Shown piece after piece: positions 28,069-40,300 of a stretch of 64,000 nt of DNA. Every line of letters starts with the position of its first letter. Position 1 is the first letter of the stretch. Below the pieces are notes generated by a model. That model saw only the letters and a program-made list of their open reading frames with translations. It did not search any database and was not told where the DNA came from. Made by a program: the position numbers and the translations under genes. This stretch comes from Drosophila persimilis (taxonomy: Eukaryota > Arthropoda > Insecta > Diptera > Drosophilidae): NCBI RefSeq assembly GCF_003286085.1, contig NW_020825357.1:372001-436000 (forward strand), read 5' to 3'.

Positions 28069-30299
28069 AGCGTACGCGGAAATTTTAATTCAATAAAAGT
28101 CAAACGAGCCATTTCCGTGGTGCTTCCCCCGCAGTTTGTGGTCTGTGTTTTGCTTAAAGTCAATTAAAATTGAAGTAGAACTAACGAAACGAAGCCTGGC
28201 CTGTCTTGTCTCCATCTGTCGAAAACTTTGAGCTTGCTTGTGGCTCATGTGGCCCCCCCCCCCCCCGCCCTTCGGACGGAACTAATGCAATCAATGGGCA
28301 GGCCAAAGTTTTGGCCCCTCCTCAGTGCCGTGTGTAACTATAGACTTGTCAAAAGGGCTTGCCAAAGTGTCGGCTTACGGAAGGAGTTGACGCCAAAAGT
28401 GCTGTGGCCTGCCGAGGTCTGATCGAGCCAAAGAGGTGCCCATGCAACTGCCCGTATTGGCAACTGTTTGGGCTACTCTCTCGGTTTCAGCCGGGTTTTT
28501 TGGGTAAATCAAAACCGAAATAAACACTGCATTTCCATTTGGGCAACTGCATGGCAACTTCCTGGCATTGCCTGGCTGCCATTTCAATTAAATTATCAAA
28601 ACAGGAAGAGCATCGCATCCATAAAAGAACAATGGGGCTCCCGTACACCTAAGTGCGTACCACCCACACCCCGCACACCGCACGCCTCCCCCCAGAAGCC
28701 ACAAAGCCAGACCATGCCCAAGCCGAAACACCTAAGTCATTTCATTGTCATTGGCACTGGCTTTGGCCATGGCCTGGCATTGTTTTTCGAGACTTAAGAC
28801 TCTACGGCAACTTCATTATTCTTGTGGCCAAAATCCTTCAGCCCATTCCCGGAATGACTTTTCAATGCGCTGCCGTGATAAAACCCGCACTCCCAGACCC
28901 CAGACCCCAGACCCCAGACCCAGACCCAGACAATTCCATATGCAAATGACTAAAATGAATTTAATCAACAATTGTTTTGTCTGTCTGTCCCCCGTTCGGC
29001 TGCCACCTTGCCACCTGTTCCACTGTGCACCACTTTTGGGATGCATTATTCTAATGAGATTCTGCTGGCGGCTGTTTTTGTTGGGAGCCTGGGTGGCCTG
29101 GACCAAAAACCTCAACTCTGTTGCAATCGCTGCAATTATTTTGATAACAACTTTTCGTATTAAATGGCGAGACATGAGACACGATAAAATAGGGGACCGT
29201 AACAGGGTTATTACGCATACGACTGGGCTAACAAGGCAGACCAGGGGATACCTTTCACCAGACCCTTCTTAGACCCTTAGACGAGGGCCACCTCTCAAGT
29301 GGAAAACCCTATATGCCCGAAGGTCTTCCCATTGGTGTCTTTTGTGCATGTCCTGGAACTGTAGTGGAACATTTAGCGCATAACTTGGCCGTAGTTGTTG
29401 CATTTTTGACCGCAGTAAACGTAATTGTCTGTCCGGCGGTGGCCGGTCAATAAAAGCAAACGATTCCCGGGCCATCCCTGGACAAGTGGCTTCATGGTCC
29501 GTCCAGTTTATCTGCAACCATCAAATGGCTGGTTGGGTCCGAGTTCGAGTTCGAGGACTTCCTCTTACATCTTTCATCTCTCAGGAACGACCCCTTGTTC
29601 TTGGCACATGTTGCGGCAACATTGTTGCCCGGCAAAACCTCAACGAAGCTTTTTGTTTGATTTGCATATGAAGGGGGGAGACCTCTCCATGGCGTGGAGT
29701 GGGTTGCAGGGGGGGAGTGGGACTCGGACTGTGACTGCTGCTCATTTTGCTGCTGCTGCAAATGACCGACAATTATATTGTTGTTGCTGTGTGTGTTTGC
29801 TGCTGATAGCCAAGTCCGTAGCCCATTCCTAGTCCCACTCCCACTCCCAGTCCCTGTCCCCGTCTCATTTCCATGTGCTATGTGTGTGTCGTGTTCAGCT
29901 TGTTATGTTCCTGACAGCCATCGTCATCCACATCGCATTCTTATTGACTCCCAGTGCCACTTTGGACTTTGGACTGCACTGCCAGTGCCCCAAAACACCT
30001 CTGAATGTCCCACCCCCCTCCCCCCCCCGGTCTGACCATTTGTGGGGACATGGATATGGGGAGGGAGGGGGCAACATTGTTCGGTGCTGGGTTTTTATTT
30101 GAGCATTTGAGCATTTGGCCATTTGGCCATTTGTGTTTTGTTCTGTGCGGTTGGGCATGCAAAATTAAATTAAAACGCATTAACAGAAGGAGGCGAGTGG
30201 GGGACACACAACCATGCCCATTCCAGGGGCAGTCCTTGGTCTCTAGCTCTCGAATTTAAACCAAGTGATTGGGAATTTCCTTCTTCCTCGGGAAACTCT

Positions 30300-30475
30300 G
30301 AATCTAGTAGATAAAAGCCGCATGCGAAAGAACGAATCCAAGAAGATAACGAAAATGTGCGTGTGAGCAAGTTGCCATTTCGCGAAAATCAAACGCTAGA
30401 GGCACGAGATGAGATCCTCTACGAATACCACCCAGAAATTGAATATTCCGCTCATTCGAAAGTGCTGATTGAATA
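30300..30475 (-). repeat. Dispersed short repeat family, copy 4 (inverted)
   Basis: On the minus strand: core ATCAGCACTTTCGAATGAGC (30450-30469), then CTTGCTCACACGCAC, then TTCGTTATCTTCTTGGATTCG ending near 30334. It is collinear with copy 3. Probably a short non-autonomous transposon or its remnants. Confidence 0.55.
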
Positions 30476-33223
30476 AAATTAAAAATCAAAAACATTTAAA
30501 GTCTTAGCACTCGCAGTTTTCGTATCTTAAATTCAATCCCTTCCGCTGTTTATCCGTAACAAATGACTTAAAACTTGAAAATGACATCATCAACAAAGCG
30601 AATAATTGATTTTCCACTCTTGAAAATCTCCAAACAAACTCCCCAAAAAATCAAAGCCGTCCAACACCAAAACAAAAAAAAAAAAGACGACTAAGTAAAT
30701 TTGAATAAAAAATGAGCCCCGTGGCGGCTTTTGGATGGAAGGGAAGCCCCAAAGCCAAGTACTAAATTACAATGGAAAACAAGAATTACACACTTCAATC
30801 CACAAAAGGAGCAGAGCAGGGATACCGCCTGCAGTGGTCACCGAGCAGCCTCAGAGCTGGCCAGGACCACCAAAGGAAACTAATATAAATAAAATTTCAA
30901 TTACTCAACAATTAATTCTGTCTTGTGTGCAGTCGCCGAAGCGTTAAAAGGGCCACACTGGGAGCGAGTCAGGCAAAAGGAAATCCCCGGAGGACGCGGC
31001 TCACTTCCTTGGCCAACTACTCAGGCGTAAGTCGGAGCATTTGGAAAATATTTCGAAAAACTTTTGCGACTCCACTTCTGGCTGGCTCTGTCTTGGCCAG
31101 GAATCGCCAGCTGCGCCTTAGCCCAGGACTTGCAAGGATGTTGCCAGGGCCAAGGCGGTTGAGGTTTGAGGGAGCAGTCGCTGTCGCTGGGTCTAACTTT
31201 TTAGTTGACTTAAGTCCTTTCGGCTTTTAATTGTTGCAGCACACAATTAGATGGCAGGCAACTTATTTGCCTCATGCTGATTATGAAGCGTTAAGCAAAA
31301 CTGTCAACCCAGCAGCCCGAGAAACGCAATTTATTGGGAAACTTTCGCTGTGACAGCCCCCCTATCCCAAAAAAGGATTCATTCCCCAGCCAGGAAGGAG
31401 CTTATCTCCCAGTGCTTCGTCACTCGAGTGAAACGAGAGATGCCAGCCAAGAAGTTGATCTAAAGAGGAAGATAGTGTCTGAGTCCCTGCTCCCCACTCC
31501 CCACTCCCTGCTCCCCACTCCCCACTCCCCACTCCCCACTCTCTGCTCCCTGTTCAATCTTCCTGCTAGTCACGCACAAAGGAGTCTGCCTCAAATTAGC
31601 AGAAAAATCTGTTATCCTTTCGTTTGGCTTGGGCTTGCGGGCGTGTTAATGATTTTTCTTTCCCCTGCCGTCACCCTATGGGGAAAACTTTGCTGCCAAA
31701 GCCAAAGTTTTTCCTGCTCTCTTGTTGCTGGTTATTTCCTTACAAATGAAGTGACAGAGCATATTTAAAATTGAACAATTTAATCCGGCGAGACGACAAC
31801 GATGCCGAGAAGACATCGTCTCGTTCCGTTCCGTTCCGTTTCGTTTCGTTTCTTTCCCTGTTTTCTCACGTGAAGTGAAATGTTGACACTGCCGCCGCCT
31901 CCTCCGCCTCCTCCGCCTCCGCCGCCCAGAGCCGTGTGTTTCTTTTGCCTTCGAGGAATATGTGCTAATTAGCAAACACAGTCAGAGCCAAGGCAAGGAT
32001 TGTCCTGCCCCCCCCTCCACTACCCGTGGCCTTATCCCTGCCCGTCCGTCTGTCTGTTAAACAAATAAGTTTGTCCTGCGTAGACAGCCGTGTCGCCTTG
32101 TCTCCGTCTTATCGTCTCCGGCCCATTGTCATCTTCCAAGTGGTTGATTGGCACGTAATTTAGTCGAGATCTCTGTGGGTGGAGCAGCCTTGTTTGGTTT
32201 TGGTTAGGCAATCGAGCTTGCACGGGACTAACAGATGGCTAGGGCGGGGTGGCAGGGGGGCAGGGCGGCACTGCGGCAGGAGTGGTATCTAGGTCTACAA
32301 TTAGGAAGAAATATCCAAACGGATTAGCTGTTGGGTTTTCCTCAGCCACAGATTTTCCACCTGATCCGATTCCAGAGAAGACTTGGCATATGTCTGGAAA
32401 AATTCATCAAAAACTATGTTTGCGATTGTCTTTGTGCTTTAATATTGTATTAATTTGTATGAGGTACTATTTTTAGCATATTTAAGTAAGTTTCAATCTC
32501 CTACATTCTCCTCGTAGCTTCGAACCCCCACTTGTCCCAGAGTATAGTACCTTTGGAACCTTTGGAACCTTTGGAACCTTTGGAACCCTTTAAGTAACAA
32601 TAAAAGAGTCTAGATATATTCTGCCCTGCCAAAATTCCATCTTTTACAATTTAGGATATACAAAATCCTGCCTCTGAGGTATGGAATGTGTGAAGTGGTA
32701 AACAATCAAGATCCGAAGATCCCTTAAGTGGCAACAGTATTTTTTTTGTAATCTTTAAGATGCCGTATATTTTGTGCTGAATAGAAGTAAGTCTAAATGA
32801 AAATATCTTTCGAATGTGTCGTCTTAAAACAAATGCTCTACATTCTGGGTACATTAGCCCCAAGCACATACGATTCCGGACACATCCAAGAACTCTTCAA
32901 ATAAATCTTCATATAAAAAGGGCAGATTCTACAATATCGTAGTAGACCTTCTTGAACTCAGAATTTACATCCACATGGACAGCAGTGGATCCGCAGAATT
33001 ACAGAATAATAACCAGCTCATCATCTGTATAAAATATACTCCCTCCAGATACACATATATCTCTCACATATACACAATATATCTCAAAGATGAAAAGTCT
33101 TACTTTTTGTTTGATTCATAAGCCGAAGGTGCCACAGAGATGCAATTTCAATAAAAATCTCTTTTTGAAAGTTCATATATCTTCTTAGAACTAGCATCGA
33201 ATCCCCATCAGACATAAAAAAAG
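30476..33223. other. Intergenic DNA, no gene seen
   Basis: Includes a CTCCCCACTCC repeat (31490-31545), a GTTCC/GTTTC run (31820-31852) and CCTCCG units (31898-31922). No coding frame is supported. Confidence 0.55.
32547..32589. repeat. 9-bp tandem repeat CTTTGGAAC
   Basis: Four to five near-perfect units. Confidence 0.85.
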
Positions 33224-33686
33224 AGGAATTTCAATTAAATTAGCTCGACAGTAATCATGGCTAATGGTCAGCTGACAAATTCCTTTTTCGATAATTACTG
33301 CCATTTCCTGGTGCCTGCAGGACAGCAAATAAATCTATAAAATATTGCAAAATAATCAAGCAAAAAGCAATGAAAAGCCGCAACCATGTTGATTACAGGC
33401 CCTCAACGCGAACCGAACAGGGGACAAGGGACAGGGAAGCAGGGAAACAGGGGAACACCCAATCGTTACACCAATATCAATGGCCAGAACAAACAACCGC
33501 AATGTAACACTCGTCTCTTTCCGAATATCCCCGCAGAACCGTCCCAGAATCCCACAATGGGATCTAGAACCAGGTCGGGGGGGGGGGGGGGGCTGCAATT
33601 GTTTGCCAAAAACCATTTAAACCTTTATTTGAAAATTACACATAAACATATTGAAAATACTGACTGATGGGGCTGGGCTTTTTGGG
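33224..33686 (+). repeat. Direct segmental duplication, copy B
   Basis: Second copy of the 0.46 kb segment at 3576. It differs mainly by a G run of about 15 at 33578-33592 where copy A has GGGTTGCCTG-like sequence. Flanks on both sides are unrelated to those of copy A, so only this block moved. Near-identity implies a young event or an assembly artefact. Confidence 0.9.
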
Positions 33687-33851
33687 TAGCCCCCTGTGTG
33701 TGCGGGAGCCTGACTGGGAACCGCAACGGACCCAACCGGACGGAGTGGAAAGGGTATGACCAGTTTGGCGAGTGACTTGGTACCGATGACCGATGATCTC
33801 CAGTTTAGGAGTGGAGTACATACCAAAGCCCTGGGTGAATCGGCAACCGAA

Positions 33852-34200
33852 TCACTTCGGTGGCATTCGGTATTCGCTTCGATCGCCCGCCAGGAATTTG
33901 TTCTGCGTCAGATCCGAAAATTTCGGTTTTTTCTTCTCGCTCACTTTGTAGTGGATATGCAGGGCTCCAGTGAATACCCCATTTATCTTCTCCGTATAAT
34001 CCTCTTGGAATACCACTAGAATCATTAGCACATTACGACCTTCGTAAAGGGTATTAAAGCGTCCTCGGCTTTGTGTCCTCTGGCCGTTTCCTGTCGATTT
34101 TATTTTGCTGGAATTGCGAAACATATTTGCCAATGCATTTCGGAAAACATCATTAAGTCGAAAATCGTTGTGCCGAGTGCAACGGCCGGTGAAGAGAGAT
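33852..34200 (-). other. Relative of the 18 kb coding-like fragment
   Basis: The minus strand here encodes SEKKKPKFSDL within an open frame. The DNA around 33910-33945 (GATCC-AAAATTTCGGTTTTTT then TCGCTCACT) closely matches the tandem blocks at 17.88 and 18.03 kb. The open frame runs on toward 34310 but becomes G/C-run rich. Probably another decayed copy of the same dispersed sequence. Confidence 0.35.
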
Positions 34201-34310
34201 GAAAAAGAGAACTGCCACTGCTCCCAGACCGCAATCGCAATGAATGCGGGCGGGGGGGGCTGGGGGTTCGGGGTTCCCGATGCCCAATGAATTTTCATGA
34301 ATGCAGTCAA

Positions 34311-36462
34311 GTCTATAAAAATTAATGCGTTGCAGTTGGCTGCAGTCCGCTGCTGTTTGTCCCCACTTCAGGGCGGCCGAGTGCATTTTAAATATGAGTT
34401 AAAAAGCCTGGAAAATGTTGCAGCCCCATCAGCATGGGACCCGGTAGCCGGTACCCTGGACGGTGAAGCCTCGAAACAACAGTTCGACCTTATCAAATGG
34501 TCATTTTTGTTTGCATTTAATTAAAAATCAACCCAAAAGTAAGGCCGACTGAGGCGACACGTGTCCTGTGTCGGCAGGCGCGATAAATCACGCTAAAACA
34601 CAAAGTGTCCGAGTAATTTATCATTGTCAACGGGCAGGGCCGGGCCGGGCTGGGCCAACGGATACCTCAAAGGGTTGACAGAATCTGCCGGAAGGACAGA
34701 CAGATCGAAGGGATTAACACTTTAAATTGCCTAGTTAAACAAAAGGATATTGTCCAGGCTTGTCGATGTTTGCATTACTGCCATTACACAGGGCCTTTTG
34801 CCATGACGTTTTCCATTTAATTGCCAAATTCGAAGCTGGACCAGGCACCAGGCACCAGAACCTTACTATTTACTTAGCCGAAGGATGTGGAGCAGAGTCG
34901 AGGCTTGCGATTGGGATTGGGACTGGGACTGGGACTGAGGTAAAGTTCACTAAATTGCATTTCGTCACGCAATTAGTGGTTCATTTGCCGCCTGGCTGAG
35001 CCTCCTACGAGTGTCCTTTCCAACTTGTTTGCTCAAGGCTCCATTGTGTGCCTGTGTGCCCGTGTGCCTGTGTGTGTGTGTGGCTCCAATTTAATTTCAT
35101 CTTATTACGATGCAGAAATTTTGCAATTTCCGCAAAGTCCACTCCTAAGCGCCGGTCAATTGGACTTCCCTTCCTTGAACTGCGTCTTGGACGTTCCTTG
35201 TCCTTCGCCCCAGACATCTTGCAAACGGAAATGGAAAATGTTTGTGGCTACGACATTGGTTTATTGGTTTATCTCAGTGTCCAGCCTTTTGGTTAGTTGA
35301 ATTACACCAGTGGCCTTCCATAATGTCTGGGAAATCCTGGGGGGGGTGGGGAAACCTCTACTCGTGTGTATTTTCTTTCAGATCATTTAGGGGCCGATCG
35401 TTTCCACGTCTCTCATTTAAAGACCTTTTTCCCGAAAAGAATAATATATCTTTTTGTGGCATTTTTTTTTTTACGACAAATCCACACAATTTTCCATTGA
35501 GTAATTCCTAATTTTTTATTGCGAAAATTGTTGGTGTGCCCATCGCGGGGAAGACGATCCTAAGTAGCCGCACTATTCCGCCGCTTCATTCGTATTTTTA
35601 TGACCACAAACCAAAGTCAAAACAGAGCAAAACAGGGCGGCGTTAGGAGGGAGGAGGGAGGAAGCATTAAAAAAGCTAATTTAATTAAAAGAAAATGCAA
35701 TGAAAAATGCCATTCTGACAGGAGACTGCGACTGCGACTGCTCTGAGGAGGGGCTGGGCAGGGTCTGGGCAGGGTCTGGGCAGAGGGACCGACTCTGGCA
35801 TTGTCCTGTGCGTGCTGGCCGGCAATTTGGCCGATTTTTTATGACAGCACCGAACGGATCCCGAACGGAACGGAGCTGCACTGAGGAACTGCAGGCAAAA
35901 GTGCAACGTTCTCCTTGGCGCGATTTTATGCACATTTATCATAATTTCACACGCAGCCGGGGATCCTACGAATGGATCTGGGATGGGTTTGGGTTTCGGT
36001 TTCGGTTGCACACATAAAAAATAGGGTGGGGGGGTTTCAGGGCACTGCTGAAGGGGCGTGGAAATTGCATTTTGCCTTTTACGAGCAATGACATTTATGA
36101 CAGTTTTCCCTTTTTTTCATTTTTTTGCACAAGACCAAGACGGGGGGGAAAATGGCAACGGGGGGAAACGAGAAAAACAGTAACAATGATAACCCATTAA
36201 AACTATTCGTAAACACACCTTTCCAGTGCCAGTATTCTTCCATCTTGAGGACGTAACCCCCTGCAGATCCCCTACCTGCCTGCCTGCCTGCCTTGCTTCC
36301 TTCCTTCCGGCACATGTCAACACTGTGCAACAAAGTTGGGAACGCGTTATTAATATTAATGCAAAGGCATAAACATCAAGCAACCCGAATACTTAGTTGT
36401 GGCAGGGTCTCCAACCATTTGTGACTGCCTTTGGCAAAGTTTTGACTACACATAAGGAAAAG
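34311..36462. other. Intergenic DNA, no gene seen
   Basis: Only short simple repeats (for example GGGACT units 34914-34936). No gene, RNA gene or mobile element is recognised. Confidence 0.55.
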
Positions 36463-37340
36463 AATCTCCCAACTCTCCAGAGCGTCTCTCTGTCTACATA
36501 TATACCCACTATATAACAAATACTACCTCTTTGGAATTATTCCACTTGCAATATTCATTAATTTTAGCAACTAAAATTATTTTTTTATTTTTGTGTAACT
36601 TTAGTGATTAAAAAATTATTTTTTTTAATTTATTATATTTATGGTGCTCCTACATTTTATTTTGAATTTTTATCATTTTTTATTAATTAACTTGATTTAT
36701 TTATCATTATAAATTGAATTATTTTTCATTTTTGAAATCAATTAACTTTATTTTCAAGATTAATTCAAGATATTTTGTAGTTGATATCTATTGTTTTTTT
36801 AAATAAATAATAAAATATAATTTATATAAAATTTAAACGTCTTTTTTCAGAAGATTTTCTTTCTCTAAATAAATTATATAATTTTCAAACTATTTTAATT
36901 ACAAGAAAAAAAGAAACCTACCGACTCTCCTGAGACTCCTCAGATTCTCCATCCCCTCGATCTATTTATTTATTAAAAAATACTACCTCTTGGAAAATAT
37001 TCTACTTCCGATATTCATTAATTTTAACAAATAAAATTATTTTTGTATTATTTTTGAACTTTAGTGATTCTAGAAATTTAATTTTAAAATTTATAAGATA
37101 CAATTTTTATATTTTATTTGTATCATTATTTATTCATTGACTTCTATTTTCTATTTCCATATTTTTATTATCCGATTTTTAATTGATATACACTTTTTTT
37201 TAATATGTAATAAAATATAATTTATTTAAAATTGAAACCTCTTTTTTCAGAACACTCTCTTTCTTGAAATAAATTATATAATTTTCCAAAAATTTGAATT
37301 ACAAGGAAAAAGAAATCTCTCAACTCTCCAGAGCCTCATA
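36463..37340 (+). repeat. AT-rich tandem duplication, period about 460 bp
   Basis: Two diverged units begin TACTACCTCT at 36521 and 36981. They share further blocks in order: ATATTCATTAATTTTA, ACTTTAGTGATT, ATAAAATATAATTTAT, CTTTTTTCAGAA, AAATTATATAATTTTC. Short CTCTCCAGAG-like boundaries recur at about 36476, 36923 and 37323. The region is very AT-rich compared with its flanks and has no coding frame. Confidence 0.75.
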
Positions 37341-40300
37341 TACTGCTATCTCCATCTACCGTGCCCAAAGAAATGTTCTTTGTAAATGTCCAACCATAAA
37401 AAAAAAGTCCAAATAATGAAATTACTTTTTATTTACTTTTTTTTTGTGTGTGTTTTGGGCTGGAATCTTGGAAGGTATTATCCGAGACACGTTTTCCGGT
37501 AATTGAAGTGTTTGTTGTTGTTCCTGTTCCTGTGCCAGCTGCTCTCCTAGCTGTCCTCCGTCCTTTGTCCTTGCCTCATAACTCTAGTTGTGACAAATCA
37601 ACGCCCTCTTGTAGTTGACTTCCTGCTGCTTCCTTCCTCGGTCTCGGTCTCGGTCTCGGCCTGAAGCTTATGTGTAGTTTTGTGTCGATTCTTTTTTTGG
37701 TGGGTTATTGCTGTAGTCCTTACGAGTCCTCGAGGTTGTTGCTGTTTTTATCAAAAGTAATTTCGCTTTTTTATTTCCTTCGACTATTGCCAGCGATTTC
37801 CGTTTGTCGCTGCCACTCTCCTCACTCGTCAATAATTTCGTCTCATTTCATTCTTTGTCATAAAAAATGGCCAGCGAGGAGATTCCCAGAAGAGATGTGG
37901 CAAGTTGCTGTTGTTGCTGCCGCCGCCGTAGCATTTGATGCATGCAATATGCAGAAAGTTTCCTATTTCAATAAAAAGCAAGAAACGACGTCGAATTGTG
38001 GATATAAATCTATAAAAATCTCAGCATTTAATATCGTAAAAATATCATCCCCGGGGAAACGTTGGCAAACAGTACTCGCCGTCGCGTCCTGAAGATGGGA
38101 GGCTGAGATGTTGGAGGGCTCATCGTTTTCCCAGCTTTTCCCGTTTTAGTTGCGACGACAGCTGGCGGTTGTGCAACACAGTTGCAGGTCGGAAAACATA
38201 GTTTCTTGTCTGAAGAGAGTTCTTAGTGATCTCAGGCCTATCATATCTGTAATCCACAGAACCCTGCCAATCCCTTGATATATAGAACTACAAATAACCA
38301 GCATCTTCAGTGGACAATGTCTCGCAATTAGCACCTACATAAAGCCCCGCCGAAGAAAACCCCCAAGGAAGTGCATGCAAAAAAAAAATTGGAAAAGCCC
38401 GGACCAGGTTCCAGGTGACAGTCGTCTCATAAAGGTGACAATCAAACCGCAGATTTTTATTAGCTGACATATTTATGAATATTATTAACATTTCGTTTGG
38501 CAAACATTAACTTTTATGCGACGAAACAACAACAGGGACAGGGACAGGGGCAGGGGGGGGCAGCGGGAGAGGCAGAATGCAAACAGGAAAATGCGCAAAA
38601 ATGGAAATGTATTTTGCATTGGCAAAAGGATCTGGGTTCTGGGTTCTGGGATACCGATTCTGATCCTGATGCCGGATTCCGAAGGGTGCGCGCCTCCGTG
38701 GCTCATTAATTTTTATACGCGGTGCGTGTGTGTGTGTGCCCCTCTCTCCCCCCCTCTCTCTGTTGATTGCAATAAAAACATATTTTATTAGTTGACGAAA
38801 AAGGATGCCCCAACAACCACCGCGTAGGACCAGCCGAGAGGCCTCAGAGCGGTCCTCTGACGACTGCCTGTCAGCATAAATTCATTATTTATGATGCAAT
38901 CAATGGCCCGCCCCGGCCAGAGAGCGTATGTCGAGCCCATCAAACTCATCAGCTCGCATCGGAACCATCACATCATCCCGAGATGATCCCCGACTCCCCG
39001 ACTGCCCGACTCTGCCACACAACGGAAGTTTGTTTATTTTATAGTTTCTGACGCCCGTCGCTCATCGCCCATCTCCATATGAAGGCGCGAAAATTCCTGC
39101 CACCGGAGGGCTTTCCTTTTCAGATCTTCGGTGAGAAGTTGGTTTTTCGCAAACAAATTTGTGGCACGACGGGTTGTCTTTTTTTCTTGACAGTTATGTG
39201 TCTCCGAGATTCTTTTGGCAAATTTGAATGCATTCTAGGCATGGCGGGAGTGGTGGTGGGGGGGACTGTTTGTATATGGGGGTGTGGCAGGGCATTACCA
39301 TAACTAAACTAGGACGATGAGAACTATTAACTCGTGATTTCATGATTTCAGGCCTCAATGGCAAACAGCAGAAGAACTAATTAAAATGTTCGCTCAACTT
39401 TGATGAATGGTCTGGGACTTCCTATAAACAGATGGATGTCCTGAGAGCCACTTCCACCCTGTAATTAATACGCAGCGAATGATGAGTGTGTTCCATCATC
39501 ATCATCATCAGGAGCACGAGCACGAGCAGGAGCAGGAGCAGGAGCAGCATTATCTTGCGTGATTTGCTTCAGGTTCCTTCAACGCACATCCTGACTACCG
39601 AATGGCGGTCACGCATCGTCTTGTCATAATTTTCTTTTCTTCCGTTTATTCTTTTTTTTTTCCTATTAAATATTCATGCGAATCTGGAGGATGTCAGTTT
39701 GGGTTTTCCTTTTAATGACATTTCAATAATTAATGTATTTTCCCTGGTCTCGTTTTTCTCGTTTCATTTCGCCCCGTTTCCTGACGTGTGCGTGTCCTTC
39801 GTCTGGACTTCTTGACTGTGCCTTCTGTTACTGTGACTAGATATCATCAATCAAAGTATATTTTTAAATGTTTCTCTTCGTTTCGTTTTTGGAGTGGAGC
39901 CACCGCTGTCGCGGCCGTGGCTTATAAATGATGTTATTGTTGAGAGCACAATTTCTTTTTTTTCTTCTATTTTGATTACATTTTTGGGGCGGGCGTTTTT
40001 CCATAGGTTACAGAACTTACACAAGTTGATCAGTTTTGAGCGACTAATCCAATTTCCTCTCGTAGATTTCCCTTCAGTTGCACAACTGTCATAATAGCCG
40101 GCGACGGGGCACGGCTTTGCGAAGCTTCGGTCTGTTTTCCAATTGATTACACGACACCCGCGCCTGCTTTCGGCTAATCCTCGGGCCACGACAGGACCCT
40201 TGCACTCATAATTCCCTTACAGGAACATTTCTACTTTGCTGAACACAGGCCGATCTAATGTCATTAGGCTGCCATTAGTTGTTGACTGATTTTGATTCGA

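Larger units (their letters stand above)
24211..30299. other. Intergenic DNA, no gene seen
   Basis: Dense in short tandem repeats: an 18-bp unit GTGTGCCACGTCTGTCCT at 25083-25130, ACCCCAG units at 28892-28930, CAGATC units at 26796-26819. Nothing coding is supported. Confidence 0.55.
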
